Shown: positions 1-10,636 of the stretch, in pieces | How the letters are laid out: each line of letters starts with the position of its first letter | How positions within the stretch are numbered: the first letter of the stretch is position 1 | Source of the DNA: Hippophae tibetana | Lineage: Eukaryota; Streptophyta; Magnoliopsida; Rosales; Elaeagnaceae | DNA: 64,000 nt | Direction of reading: 5' to 3' | NCBI GenBank assembly: GCA_037013495.1 | Contig: CM072808.1 | Location: forward strand, 11,571,319-11,635,318 | Notes under the pieces: generated by a model | Seen by the model: the letters and a program-made list of their open reading frames with translations, nothing else | What the model was told of the DNA's origin: nothing | The model's database searches: none | Made by a program: the position numbers and the translations under genes

Positions 1-687
1 TTATGGACAAAATTATGTCTAGTTAATTTATCCAAGGATCTTATGAACCTAATTTTTACCATGTGATGATCTAATATTTTACCCCAATTATAATTATAAT
101 TTAATCTTATTTTTAGGCTCTTAATTGTTTGGCCAATAATTTATCTATTGGGGCAATTAAATAGATTTCAAATAATTATTTAATTGTTTTTCTTGATTAA
201 ATAACATGCATAGTTTCTAGGCAACAAATGTATGATTCTTATGTATGTGATCCATAATTGATGAACTTAATGAGTGGTATGCAATTTATTTGGCATGGGA
301 GTGTGATTAAATTAATTACTATATGATGTGTAGTTTACTTGAGAAAGGAATACATGCTAAGTTAGATTCAATTGATCATATAATTAATTGATAATTATAT
401 TGGGTGGATTTTAGATATTCACATGTTTAGAAAATTGAGTGATTAAGTATTCCTAGATATTTTCTCATCTATCTTCTTAGTTACCAAATCTTATTTAATT
501 AATTGTTGCTATTTATTTTTTGTTATTTTAATTTTGCTTCCTTAAAATATAAAAACACTAAAAAAATCGATTTTTTTTAAATTAGTTTATGATAAAATAA
601 TCTTTGTGGGAACAATCTTTTCTTATCAATATATTACTTGTTACAATAGGTATACTTGTGTATTCATTGCTCACAATTTGTGTGGCA
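1..687 (+). repeat. L3-family LTR fragment, 3' (U5) side
   Basis: This stretch matches, in reverse orientation, the solo LTR at 16598-18213. Shared blocks include the segment around 60-130 (near 17270-17350), the ATGCATAGTTTCTAGGCA block near 207 (near 17190) and the tail with CACAATTTGTGTGG near 675 (near 16605). The left end lies outside the window. The right end is set where similarity to the solo LTR stops, just after GTGTGGCA, and is approximate. Confidence 0.7.
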
Positions 688-1027
688 ATTTGTCCTCTAG
701 GATTCTATACCTCTTTACCTTGGTAGATGATTGGATCATCGACACTTTAAATTGTTATTAGAGCTGGTGTACCATTTTGGGATTAATCGCTTCAGTGGTG
801 ATTCTATTAACTTGCTTAGTTACACACACACTTTCCCTTTGATGGAGTTTGGGGAAGGGAATAATGTAGGTAGACCTCCACTTTTCAATGTGTTGAAAGT
901 CTCAATTGAATGCCTTTATATGGTCCCAAGGAGACCGTGTTTGGTTCCTTGTAGAAAATGGTTGGACTTACCCAACTAAAACCCTACCCGATGATAATGT
1001 GATTCCTAAACTCATGATAAAGTGGAT
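688..1027 (+). pseudogene. Ty1/copia 5' region: primer site remnant and gag N-terminus
   Basis: A remnant of a copia primer-binding site (TTATTAGAGCTGG, near the usual TGGTATCAGAGC) lies at about 758-772 and is followed by gag. Translation shows GRPPLFN at about 870 in one frame and, after a frameshift, the copia gag signature WFLVENGWTYPTKT at about 938-980, then IKWIAK at the end. This is the N-terminal part of the UBN2-type gag domain. It stops at 1027, where the LTR of element L2 begins. The gag C-terminus at 25091-26700 may be the other half of the same element, with about 450 bp missing between them. No intact protein can be made. Confidence 0.65.
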
Positions 1028-2280
1028 TGCTAAGTGATATTTTATATATATATTTTTAGATATAAATTCCTTCATATTTGTATATATATTTTATTATTAT
1101 AACGATGGAAAGACATTTATTTTATATTTATTGAGAAGATATTAATTTTTTAGATTTTTTTTGGATTTTTCTAAGATTCTTATATATTTTTTAATGATTT
1201 TTATTTGACTAGTGGATGCACTTAGCATACCTTTAAATATACTTAGCACAAAATACCCAAAAACATCCTACTTAGCCGCATCACTATTCCACTCTAAATC
1301 TTACAAACTGACACATGGCACTTTTTTAAAAATCTCAGCTTGACTCGTGTGATCTTTATGTGTATACTTCGTATATAATCAGTTTTCTCAGTATATATAC
1401 AAAATAACATCCAATATAATATGCTTTATTAGAATTCCATAAAAATTAGGAGAAAAAATCATAAAAAGTAAAGAAATTATAAAATTAAGCTGGATGTTAC
1501 AATATACAAGAAGGAAACTCAAGAAGCAATTAAAATAATTGAAAAAATATATTATAGACAAAAATCTTAAGGTTTCTTTTCCTTTCTTTTATTGTTTTTT
1601 TAATAATGGTCTAAATTTAATATTTGCGATGAATGATAATTTTATAATTGATTGTGTGTGATTGCAAAGCCCTAGAAAATAGATTGCAATTTTTAATAAG
1701 ATTTGTAATATTCTATTCAACTATTTGTTTTGATTATATATTAATTCTACGTTTTAATTATTGTATGAATTCATTTGATTATTTAAATGTATAATTAAAT
1801 AATCAGATTCATCATTATTAATCAATTTAGTTCATTGGGTACGTAATCGCTTGATCAATTTAAATAATTAGCGATAAATTGCTTGCAATAAGAATTTATA
1901 TTCAAGATAATTAAATCGAGCTTGTGTGTTTAAATTTTATTCTTTATAGTTAATTCTTTTGATAGATTAAATTTAGAGAACTTATTCTAGGTTATCCATT
2001 AAAAAAGGTTGGAATAAGAGTTTATTTAATTCAACGAATCTATAAAGAGAGGTAAAGATTTTTGTTTTTCTAAATTTTTCTAAGTTGTTATAATCAAAGA
2101 ATAGAAGAATAAGATATGCTTTTGTTGATTTGCAATATATGCGAGTGGTGAAGAATGATTCTACAATCATTCTTTTATTCGAATGTTTATTATAATCTTT
2201 ATATTTTGTTTTTATCTTCACTAATATTTAGTTGTTGGATTTGATTTTCATTTACAAAACAAAAGCTTCCTCTTTAATAA
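1028..2280 (+). repeat. L2 5' LTR (Ty3/Athila-Tat type)
   Basis: The start TGCTAAGTGATATTT matches the start of the second copy at 24445 (TGGTAAGTGATATTT), which directly follows a polypurine tract, so the left edge is well supported. The two copies can be followed side by side through the block CATACC...AAATACCCAAAAACATCC (about 1227-1268 and 24645-24683) to the GCCCTAGA block near 1670 (CCCTAGA near 25070). Beyond 1690 only this copy continues. The right end is a guess, as no primer-binding site was recognised after it. Confidence 0.7.
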
Positions 2281-2812
2281 ATGAGTGTTAATTTTCAACA
2301 TCCCGTACAAGAAAGATCCTTACTTACTATATACTAAATAATGACATCTTAAGCAATTTAAGGTTTAAATTGACTGTTCATCTGAATATCCATAAATATT
2401 TGGCATCATATCATCGGAGATTTTCATTAAATTAACTCTTATGTACTCTTATTTTTTTTATATAAAAAATTAAAAATTGAAATATATATATATATATATA
2501 TATAATTAAAAATATAAAAATATAAACTTAGAAAACTTTTATTAAAAAATAAAAAAAATATTTTCTTTATTTTTATTTTTATTTATTTATATATAGTTCG
2601 TTTTATTTTTACTTAATTTGTTTATAATCTTTCTTTTCTTTTAGAGTTACTATGAATGATCGAACCTATGCTACAATCTGAGATCAAATTCATAACTTCT
2701 TAAGCAAGCAATTCAGATAGATCTCCGAAGTTCAAGTAACTAATCTGATGATTTGTATAATTATATCCACATAGAAATAATTATGAATAATCCCAATTAA
2801 ACTCTTAAGGAG
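2281..2812 (+). other. L2 leader, no gene seen
   Basis: AT-rich sequence between the LTR and gag, with a short TA run at about 2485-2504. Degenerate gag N-terminal sequence may begin near 2650. No clear primer-binding site was found. Confidence 0.4.
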
Positions 2813-4470
2813 ATGGCAACACCAAATTTAGATCAACGTCCATTATATATTCAATACAATAACAATGGTCATGGTCTTGAATTGAAGTTTTACATGATTC
2901 ATCTCTTGCCTACTTTTCAAGGTCTAGTTGGTGAGGATCCAAGCAAGCATCTAAAGGAATTTCATGTGGTCTGTTCTATTATGAAACCTAATAGGACTAC
3001 TAAAGAACAAGTATAACTTAGAGCATTATCATTCTCTTTAGCAAATAGCACTAAAAAGTTATGAAACAACTTTTCTTGGCGAAATATTTCTAGCTTCTAG
3101 AGCCACTCTATTCAAAAAAATAAATTTGTGGTATTCAATAATACAATGGGGAGAATTTATATGAATATTGGGAACAATTCAAGAAATTAGGTGCAAGTTT
3201 CCCTCATTATGAAATAAGTGAGCAAATTTTAATTCAATACTTTTATGAGGGATTGATACCCATGGACAGAAACATGATAGATGCAGTAAGTGGTAGAGCT
3301 CAGTTAATAAGACTCCTAAAACTACAAGGAATTCGATTGCGACTATAGTTGAAAATGCTCAACAATTTGGCACACATTCCAACTCACCACAAAAGGTCAA
3401 TAAAGTATGAGTTCCTAATAATATTGAACAAAAAATAGGCACCCTTACTTCAATTGTGCAACAGTTAGCAATTAGAAAAGTTCAAGCTTATGGACATTAT
3501 ACTAAGGTTAGGCATCCAACAAACATATGTCCTACTATTCAAGATCCTAATGTTGAATAAGAAAATGCTATAAGAGGATACCAAAGACAAAAATATGATC
3601 CGTACTCATACATTTATAATCCTGGTTAGAGGAATCATCCAAACTTTAGTCATTCTGAAGGCAATCAAGCAACTACCCATGGTAATAAACTAGATTTTCC
3701 TTTTCGAATAGGCCAACAAAATTATCAAGCTAGACCACAAAAATCTCCTCTACTACAAGGAAAATATTTAGAGAATTTGGTAAATAGAATAGTATCCAAC
3801 ACTACTTAATCTCAATAAGATACTATAAAGTTCTAACAAGATACTATTAAGCTCCCACAAGAATCACTCATGTTTAGCAAGATAAAAAAATTTGCGATCT
3901 AGAACCTTCAAAATGGATTTAGTCAATTAACTACTACCATTGGTAAACTAGAAGCATAAGGGTCTGGTAAACATACCTCTCATCCTATGGTCAATCCTTG
4001 GGAAAATTCCAATGCTATATCAATGAGAAATGGTAAACATCTTGACGAAGCTAAAGAATAAAAACCAAAGAAAATGAGATTGAGGATGAGATAATTCAAG
4101 AAGAAACACGCAATTATGACAAATGGAAAATAAAATAACCGATAACAAGGAAGCAAAAAAATCACCTAAGGTACAATCTAAAGTTTCAATTTTTACTACC
4201 CCCTATTCATTTTACTAGTAGGTTTGCAAAATCCAATAAATAGGTACACGAGCAAGAAGTCATGGAAACTTCTCAAAAAGTATAGGTTAACATTCCACTA
4301 TCATATGCCATTAAGAAAGCTCCACACTATGCCATAATTTTAATTGAATTGTGCACCAATAAGAGGAATCTCAAAGGAAATGAAGTGGTAAACATGGGAG
4401 AAAATTTCTTACAAAGGCAAACTCCACAAAAATGCAAGGATCCATATAGTTTCACTATACCATGCATTAT
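2813..4470 (+). pseudogene. L2 gag polyprotein remnant (Ty3/Athila-like)
   Basis: The first 67 codons are open and carry the plant Ty3 gag block: LELKFYMIHLLPTFQGLVGE, then DPSKHLKEFHVVCSIMKP. After a stop at 3014 the rest can be followed only across several frames: an EYWEQFKKL-like stretch at about 3160-3190, an YFYEGL.PMDRNMIDA-like stretch at about 3238-3290, and an NNxxQFGT-like stretch near 3355. Gag packages the element's RNA into virus-like particles in the cytoplasm. Many stops make this copy inactive. The order LTR, gag, protease supports element L2. The family-level call is firm; the exact lineage (Athila or Tat) is inferred. Confidence 0.75.
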
Positions 4471-4882
4471 AAGTAACAATAAATTTGAAAATACTATGCT
4501 AGATATAAGAGCTTAAATTAATTTAATGCCTTACTCAATTTATGTTATTTTAAACCTTGGAACCCTGAAATAAATAGACATAGTTATCCAACTCACTGAT
4601 CGATCCAATGATTATCAAAAGAGAGTTTTGGAAGATGTTTTTGTGCAGGTTAATGAGCTTATCTTCTCAATCGATTTCTATGTGCTTGATATGAGAGATG
4701 AATCCACTATTAAGTTCACACCCTTGCTTTTGGGTAAACCATTCATGAGAACTGCACAAATAAAGATAGAGGTGCACTCTAGAAATCTAACTATGGAGTT
4801 TGATAAAGAGGTTATTTGCTTCAATATCTTTGAAGAAATGAGGTACCCTAGTGATTATAATTCTTATTTTTATGTTGAGTGA
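4471..4882 (+). pseudogene. L2 retroviral-type aspartic protease remnant
   Basis: Translation gives a protease related to the better copy at 5732-6304. The block INLMPYSIY (about 4517) follows the position of the active-site D-[LST]-G motif, which is decayed here to LDIRA followed by a stop. A second open part (4628-4882) holds EDVFVQVNELIFSIDFYVLDM and LLLGKPFMRTA, matching EDVLVQVEKLIIPIDFVVLDM and ILLGRPFMETT in the other copy. The enzyme would cleave the gag-pol polyprotein. The frame ends at the TGA at 4880, where sequence of element L1 takes over. Confidence 0.75.
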
Positions 4883-5735
4883 AACTTTTCACTACCCACC
4901 AAATGCCAAATCAAGAGGTGTGTGAATTGTGTTTTTCAATTGGGCATGGTACTCATAATTGTTCAAATACTTGTGATTCTAGTGTCGATGCCATGGAGGA
5001 AGTCAAATCCTTTCAAAGGTATCATCCAAACACCTATAATCACCCTAACCATCATTGGAAGCAAAACAATTACCTAGCCTACCCCCAATGTCCAAGGTCG
5101 AATAACAACCATCCTTACCCACCAAGCCAATCTTTTAAGCCAACCTTAGAGGATAGCTTGAATGCTTTTATTCAAGTTAGTCGTTACAACCAATTGATGA
5201 ATAATCAAAGGTTGAACACCATGGAGGCTTCGGTTAAAAGGATTGAATCAAAGTTGGGCAACTGGCTGAACAAATGCAAAAGAAAGAACCAGGAAAATTT
5301 CCTAATCAACCAGAACAAGAAAATGATGTAAGAGCCCTTCGAAGTGGTAAGGTAGTCAATACCAGTTTGCCTGAAATCTCTAACGATCTACCTTGTAGTT
5401 CAGGTAACAAAGAAGGTGATATTCTAGTCTCGCAAAAAGGAGAAACAAGTGTTAAACTTAACAAGCCTTCTGAAAAACTCATTGGAGGGTCATCTGACAT
5501 CCCTAAAATTCAAAATACAACAGAACCACACCATCTGCAATTCTATGATCTTTTTAATATGCTCTCTAAAGTAAATATCAATTTACCATTATTAGAAGTG
5601 ATCATGAATGTGCTCTCATATTCTAAGTTTTTGAAAGAGTTGAACACTAAGAAAAGGAGGTATGAACTGAATGAACGAGTAGTAGTATCAGAAATTTCTA
5701 GCGTTGTACTTCAGCACAAACTACCCCTAAGTTGA
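4883..5735 (+). pseudogene. L1 gag C-terminus with CCHC zinc knuckle
   Basis: The sequence encodes the nucleocapsid end of a Ty3 gag. The zinc knuckle CELCFSIGHGTHNC (C-x2-C-x4-H-x4-C) is intact at 4921-4962. It is followed by an Asn/His/Pro-rich linker with YPPSQSF near 5120 and by a helical part (NQRLNTMEASVKRIESKLG). The frame then shifts at about 5274-5300, and the next open frame carries EPGKFPNQPEQ and VRALRSGKV, a conserved join between gag and protease in this group. The gag N-terminus and the 5' LTR of L1 are absent. The sequence starts abruptly after the L2 protease, so the junction near 4883 is a breakpoint between two elements. Confidence 0.75.
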
Positions 5736-6304
5736 AAGACCCTAGAAGTTTTTTTATAAACATAACTATGGGGGATAGCAAGGTTACTAAAGCAATGCTT
5801 GATTTAGGTGCTAGTATAAATTTGATGCCCTACTCTATATTCTTACAGCTTAATTTAGGAGGTTTAAAACCCACAACTATGTCCCTTCAACTTGCAGATA
5901 GATCTCTTAAGTATCCAAAGGGAATAGTTGAGGATGTGTTGGTACAAGTAGAAAAACTGATAATACCTATTGACTTTGTGGTTCTGGATATGCAAGAAAA
6001 TCCAGCATTGGACAGAGAGCACACAATACTGCTTGGTAGACCATTTATGGAAACTACTAAAACTATTATTGATGTCCAAGATGGAAATTTGAAAATGACA
6101 ATCTTAGCAGAGACTGTTCATTTTAAATTTTTTTATTCTTCACCTTTTCCTTCTATTTCTACCATCGATGAAACATTCGATGTTGACCCTTTGGATAATC
6201 TAGTCCAAAGCACCTTTTCCCGAACCAGAATAGAAGACAAGCTTGAAACTATTCTTACACTTGAAAAGGTCGAAGAAGATTTAGATGAGGAAATTAAGGG
6301 GTAC
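5732..6304 (+). pseudogene. L1 aspartic protease, best preserved pol part
   Basis: An open frame of 191 codons encodes the retropepsin-like protease of L1. The catalytic Asp lies in DLGASINLMPYS, with Asp at residue 24; the flap and C-terminal lobe follow, ending in ILLGRPFMETTKTIID. Family members cut gag-pol inside the particle. An acidic tail (EKVEEDLDEEIKGY) normally leads into reverse transcriptase, but here the inverted LTR begins and its first bases TGA supply the stop codon. The domain itself looks intact, but it is cut off from any working gag or reverse transcriptase. Confidence 0.8.
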
Positions 6305-7787
6305 TGATGAGCGAAAACTGGCATTACCGATTCTTGCCAATACTTTCGTTTTAATATTTGTAAAACTCTCGCAAGTGCACGAATCATTTCTTAGAAAATG
6401 ATAAGTATACTCCCAAGGTCGATCTAAGGAAGAAATGTATGTGGTTTTTAATTTATTATTCAAACTTTTAAAAACGAAATTAAATCCTAAACAACCTGTC
6501 ACAATATTTTGGGTTTTTGTGTTTTAATCTACTTACATAAAAATAAACATAGATTCAATAAATATTTATGCAAATTTTATCTTTTATAATAGTGGAGTAT
6601 TTATGGATATAATAACTAAGTTAATTATGCTTGCTCATATTATTTAGGTTATTAAAGATATGAATTGATATTTATTGATTCTCCCTTTTTTGAATGAATA
6701 CCACCTTTGGTGGGGTTAGATATTCTTTGTTAACTAAACAAATCAATTAACACCTATGGGTGGGGTTGATAACTAATTTGCTTAATTAAATTAATTCCTT
6801 TTTCTAAGAGATTGAAAATGAACCATTTAAATGCCACCTTTGGTGGGGTTAGACAGTTTAAACTTTATTCAAGGTGTCCAAATTAAACCTAAGAATTTAG
6901 TTATCCGAGTATTAACTTTCAAGTTTTAAAACCACTACTGAAAACATGTTGTCAATACATTTTCAGATAATAAGTCTTATAAAAACTTTTGAAATAGAGC
7001 TTCACTCTAACTACCGGGCGATTATGCCAACAAATAAAAGAGCACTACTCTAAATCAGACCGCATAACTAAACCTTAAAATCTAATTTTCAGGTTTAAGT
7101 TTGTAATGAAAAATAATATATTTCTCTCTAACATTCTTAATATAAAATCTTGAATAAAAACAAAATCAATTCATTTTAGAGATTTTCACCTATTTAATAT
7201 TTCGCAAGCATAACAACGTTATTATTACATCATGTTTATAAACAGCCAGCACAGTTAAATTTAATCACAGACAAATTAAATATAATATGTAAGAATAAAG
7301 CATAAAAAATAACTGCAAAGAAAATAAAATTCTTACAAAACTTCGATGATATTCCCGTAGCTAGAAAACCTCCAAGCAGAATTTGCACTCCCATTTATTG
7401 AATCAAAAAGCTAATAAATTACAAAAACATAACTAGTTCTTCCCAAAAAGGGAAGAACTCCAAAACTAAGAGAAATTAACTAAGAAAAGCTAAAAACTAA
7501 GAAAAGCTAAAAACTAAGAAAAACTAGAAAAACTATAAAATCTAAGAAAAGAGAGAAAGAAAGAGAGAAGAGAATGTGTTTTGAGGTGTGTTTAGAAGTG
7601 AAGAGAAGGGGGGTATTTATAGGTGAGGATGGGGAGAAAAAAAGAGTGAAAAAATGTTAAAAAATTGTGAAAACGCGGAGTGCAATTGCTAAGGTCATTG
7701 ATGACGTCAGCATGATGTCAAGGGGGAGGATGCGCGCGAAAATGGGGCGAAATGGGCAGCGGTGCACGCGGAGGGCAGCATAGGCTA
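6305..7787 (-). repeat. L1 LTR, inverted and truncated (left arm of inverted pair)
   Basis: The sequence is the reverse complement of the last 1.4-1.5 kb of the LTR at 7890-9758. It begins on the plus strand with TGATGAG, the complement of the LTR end CTCATCA. Both arms encode the same nonsense reading frame (MTGCLGFNFVFKSLNNK...), and both have matching TATA regions and CCACC-TTT-GGTGG motifs. Similarity ends near 7787, about 400 bp before the LTR start would be reached. The arm points away from the right arm, so the two would transcribe outward. Confidence 0.85.
7614..7621 (-). promoter_or_regulatory. TATA box of the left-arm LTR
   Basis: TATAAATA on the minus strand, followed by a C-rich run, exactly as at 8462-8469 in the right arm. 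Upstream on the same strand are TGACGTCA (7702-7709) and a one-mismatch copy TGACATCA (7713-7720). This is the expected layout of an LTR promoter. Confidence 0.6.
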
Positions 7788-7889
7788 AATGCAACCTTTT
7801 CAATCCACGAAAGTGATTTAGGATAGTTTAATTTTTAGTTTTTATTGCTTCTCTTGCTAAGGGACTAGCAAGAAGCTGGTTGGGGGTTG
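7788..7889 (+). other. L1 internal 3' end with polypurine tract
   Basis: This 102-bp piece matches the sequence just before the LTR of the L1 relative at about 47310-47430, including GGGACTAGCAAGAAGCTGG (GAGACTAGCAAGAAGCTAG there). The purine-rich stretch 7868-7889 is the primer for plus-strand DNA synthesis. Its presence shows that the LTR starting at 7890 is a 3' LTR. Confidence 0.75.
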
Positions 7890-9758
7890 TGATGAGTGCT
7901 CAAAAAGCACTAAAATTACCATGATTTTATGCATATTAATTGATTAAAAATATATATATTTATATGTTTTATCATATATTTATATAAATTTGTCTTTTTC
8001 GGAATGAGGGGTATTTTTATTGTTTTTCAAGTATTTTGGCTTAAAAACGTAACTTAAAGACTCAAAGAGGAATACTTGAAGCAATACATCACAAATATAT
8101 TAATAAATAAATGGGGAAAGGTCAACAAATATGGAAAAATTGGACAAAATGGGTCAAAAGGTCAAAAATGAGAAAATCGCGCCCATTGCCCAGCCGCGCG
8201 CGCAGCACGCCCCACGTCCGCGAGCCCCAGCGCACGCCCTCCTCCAAATCCGCACGCACTCCAGCACGCGGCTAATGTTCATGCACGCCCCTGCGCACCC
8301 AACACCCCTTCCGCGCGTGCCGACGCCCGTTTCGAACCATTTTTCACGTGCAACCGCCCATATGACGTCATGTTGACGTCATCAATGACCTCACCATTTG
8401 CACTCCGCATTTTTACATTTTTTTAACATTTTTTCACTCACTTTTTCTCTCCATCCTCACCTATAAATACCCCCCTTCCCTTCACTTCACTTCTAAACAC
8501 ACCTTCAAAACACACTTCTCGCTTCTTTCTTTCTCTCTTTTCTTAGATTTTTACGTTTTTTTTAGTTTTTCTTAGTTTTTATTTAATTTCTCTTAGTTTT
8601 AGAGTTCTTCCCTTTTTGGGAAGAACTAGTTATGTTTTTGTAATTTTTTAGATTTTTGATTCAGTAAATGGGAGTGCAAATTCCGCTTGGAGGTTTTCCA
8701 GCAACGGGAATAGCGTCGAAGTTCTGTAAGGATTTTATTTTCTTTGCAGTTATTTTTATGCTTTATTCTTACATGTTATATTTAATTTGTCTGTGATTAA
8801 ATTTAACTATGTTGGCTGTTAATAAACATGATGTAATAATAATGTTGTTATGCTTGCGAAATATTAAATAGGTGAAAATCTCTAAAATGAATTGTTTTGG
8901 TTTTTATTCAAGATTTTATATTAAGAATGTTAGAGAGAAATATATTATTTTTCATTACAAACTTAAACCTGAAAATTAGATTTTAAGGTTTAGTTATCCG
9001 GTCTGATTTAGAGTAGTGCTCTTTTATTTGTTGGCACAATCGCCCGGTAGTTAGAGTGAAGCTCTATTTCATAAGTTTTTATAAGAATTATTATCTGAAA
9101 ATGTATTGACAACATGTTTTCAGTAGTGGTTTTAAAACTTGAAAGTTAGTACTCGGATAACTAAATTCTTAGGTTTAATTTGGACACCTTGAATAAAGTT
9201 TAAAATGTCTAACCCCACCAAAGGTGGCATTTAAATGGTTCATTTTCAATCTCTTAGAAAAAGGAATTAATTTAATTAAGCAAATTGGTTATCAACCCCA
9301 CCCATAGGTGTTAATTGATTTGTTTAGTTAACAAAGAATATCTAACCCCACCAAAGGTGGTATTCATACAAAAAAGGGAGAATCAATAAATATCAATTCA
9401 TATCTTTAATAACCTAGATAATATGAGCAAGCATAATTAACTTAGTTATTATATCCATAAATACTCAACTAGTATAAAAGATAAAATTTGCCTAAATGTT
9501 TATTGAATCTATGTTTAATTTTATGTAAGTAGATTAAAAACACAAAAACCCCAAAATATCGTGACAGGATGTTTAGGATTTAATTTCGTTTTTAAAAGTT
9601 TGAATAATAAATTAAAAACCACATACATTCCTTCCTTAGATCGACCTTGGGAGTATACTTATCATTTTCTTCGAAAAGATTCGTGCACTTGCGAGAGTTT
9701 TATAAATATTAAAACCAAAGTATTGGCAAGAATCGACGATGTCGGTTTTCGCTCATCA
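7890..9758 (+). repeat. L1 3' LTR, full length (right arm of inverted pair)
   Basis: The LTR of 1869 bp starts TGATGAGTGCTC after a polypurine tract and ends CTCATCA, so its ends form the inverted repeat TGATGAG/CTCATCA. It contains a GC-rich upstream part (about 8170-8400), a TATA box, a leader with poly-pyrimidine tracts, and a 3' part with repeated CCCCACCAAAGGTGG motifs. Other copies are 6305-7787 (inverted), 12981-13528 (last 548 bp) and a diverged copy at 47431-48971. Confidence 0.85.
8345..8469 (+). promoter_or_regulatory. L1 LTR promoter: G-box, two TGACGTCA sites, TATA box
   Basis: CACGTG lies at 8345-8350. Two perfect TGACGTCA palindromes lie at 8363-8370 and 8374-8381, 11 bp apart start to start. 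TATAAATA lies at 8462-8469, followed by a pyrimidine-rich stretch. TGACG pairs resemble the as-1/ocs class bound by TGA-type bZIP factors, which suggests stress or hormone response; that role is inferred. Confidence 0.6.
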
Positions 9759-10636
9759 TCGGACATGGTCTAAAAATTCATTGAGATTTTCATGGACGAT
9801 TTCTCAGTCTTTGGGAACTCATTTGATGATTGCTTACATAAATTGACTTTTGTTTTAGAAAGATGCATTGAATGCAATCTCACCCAAATTCATTTTATGG
9901 TTCAACAAGGGATTATTTTAGGACATATAATTTCAAACAAGGGTATTGAAGTTGATAAGGAAAAAGTTGAATTGATTTCCAAACTACCTTCCCCTACATC
10001 TATGAAGGGGATAAGAAGCTTCTTAGGACATGCAGGATTTTATAGACGATTTATTAAAGATTTCTCTAAAATAAGTCATCCCTTATGTAACTTACTATCA
10101 AAAGATGTTTATTTTAATTTCAACAATGATTTCCTTATTGCCTTTAATACCTTGAAAGAGAAACTAACATCTACCCTTGTTATTATGGCACCAAACTGGT
10201 CTTTACCTTTTGAAATAATGTGTGACGCTTCTGATTATGCTATAGGAGCAGTCTTGGGACAAAGAGTGGATAAGTGTTTGCATGTCATCTACTATGCTAG
10301 CAAAACACTCAATGATGCCCAAATGAATTATACCACCACTGAAAAGGAATTCTTGGCTATAGTGTTTTCTTTAGACAAATTTCGATCTTATTTAGTAGGA
10401 TCTAAAGTGATTGTGCATTCTGATCACATAGGTTTAAGATACATATTAAGTAAACCAAATGCCAAGCCAAGATTAATCAGGTGCGTCTTGCTCTTACTAG
10501 AATTTGACCTAGAAATCAAGGATAAGAAAGGCAATGAAAACTTAGTAGCTAACCATTTGTCTAGGTTGATTTGTGACTTCAATTCTCTTAAAGATAAGAG
10601 TAATGAAGATATAGTTGAAACCTTTCTTGATGAATA
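9759..10636 (+). pseudogene. L1 reverse transcriptase (3' part) and RNase H
   Basis: The sequence starts inside the reverse transcriptase, at SDMV just before the catalytic FMDD (FMDDFSVFG near 9790). About 300 residues of the fingers and palm are missing, replaced by the inverted LTR pair. A stop interrupts the first codons (DMV-stop-KFIE). From 9792 the frame is open for 281 codons: thumb and connection ([39 protein letters not shown]), then Ty3-type RNase H with [25 protein letters not shown] and [11 protein letters not shown]. The final conserved motif, usually ADHLSR, reads ANHLSR, so one catalytic Asp is changed to Asn. In life these domains copy the RNA genome into DNA. This copy cannot do so. 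Confidence 0.85.

Noticed and set aside
731-979. Independent 82-codon host gene
   Set aside because: It contains GRPPLFN and overlaps the frame with WFLVENGWTYP, both typical of copia gag, and has a frameshift. It is a retroelement remnant.
8131-8376. 81-codon open frame rich in Pro, His and Arg in the L1 LTR
   Set aside because: It lies in the GC-rich promoter part of the LTR, upstream of the TATA box. Composition alone explains the open frame, and it matches no known domain.
9561-9773. 70-codon frame beginning MTGCLGFNF, also present inverted at 6281-6502
   Set aside because: It looks conserved between two places, but both are copies of the same LTR end. The frame includes the LTR border and flank, so it is not a gene.
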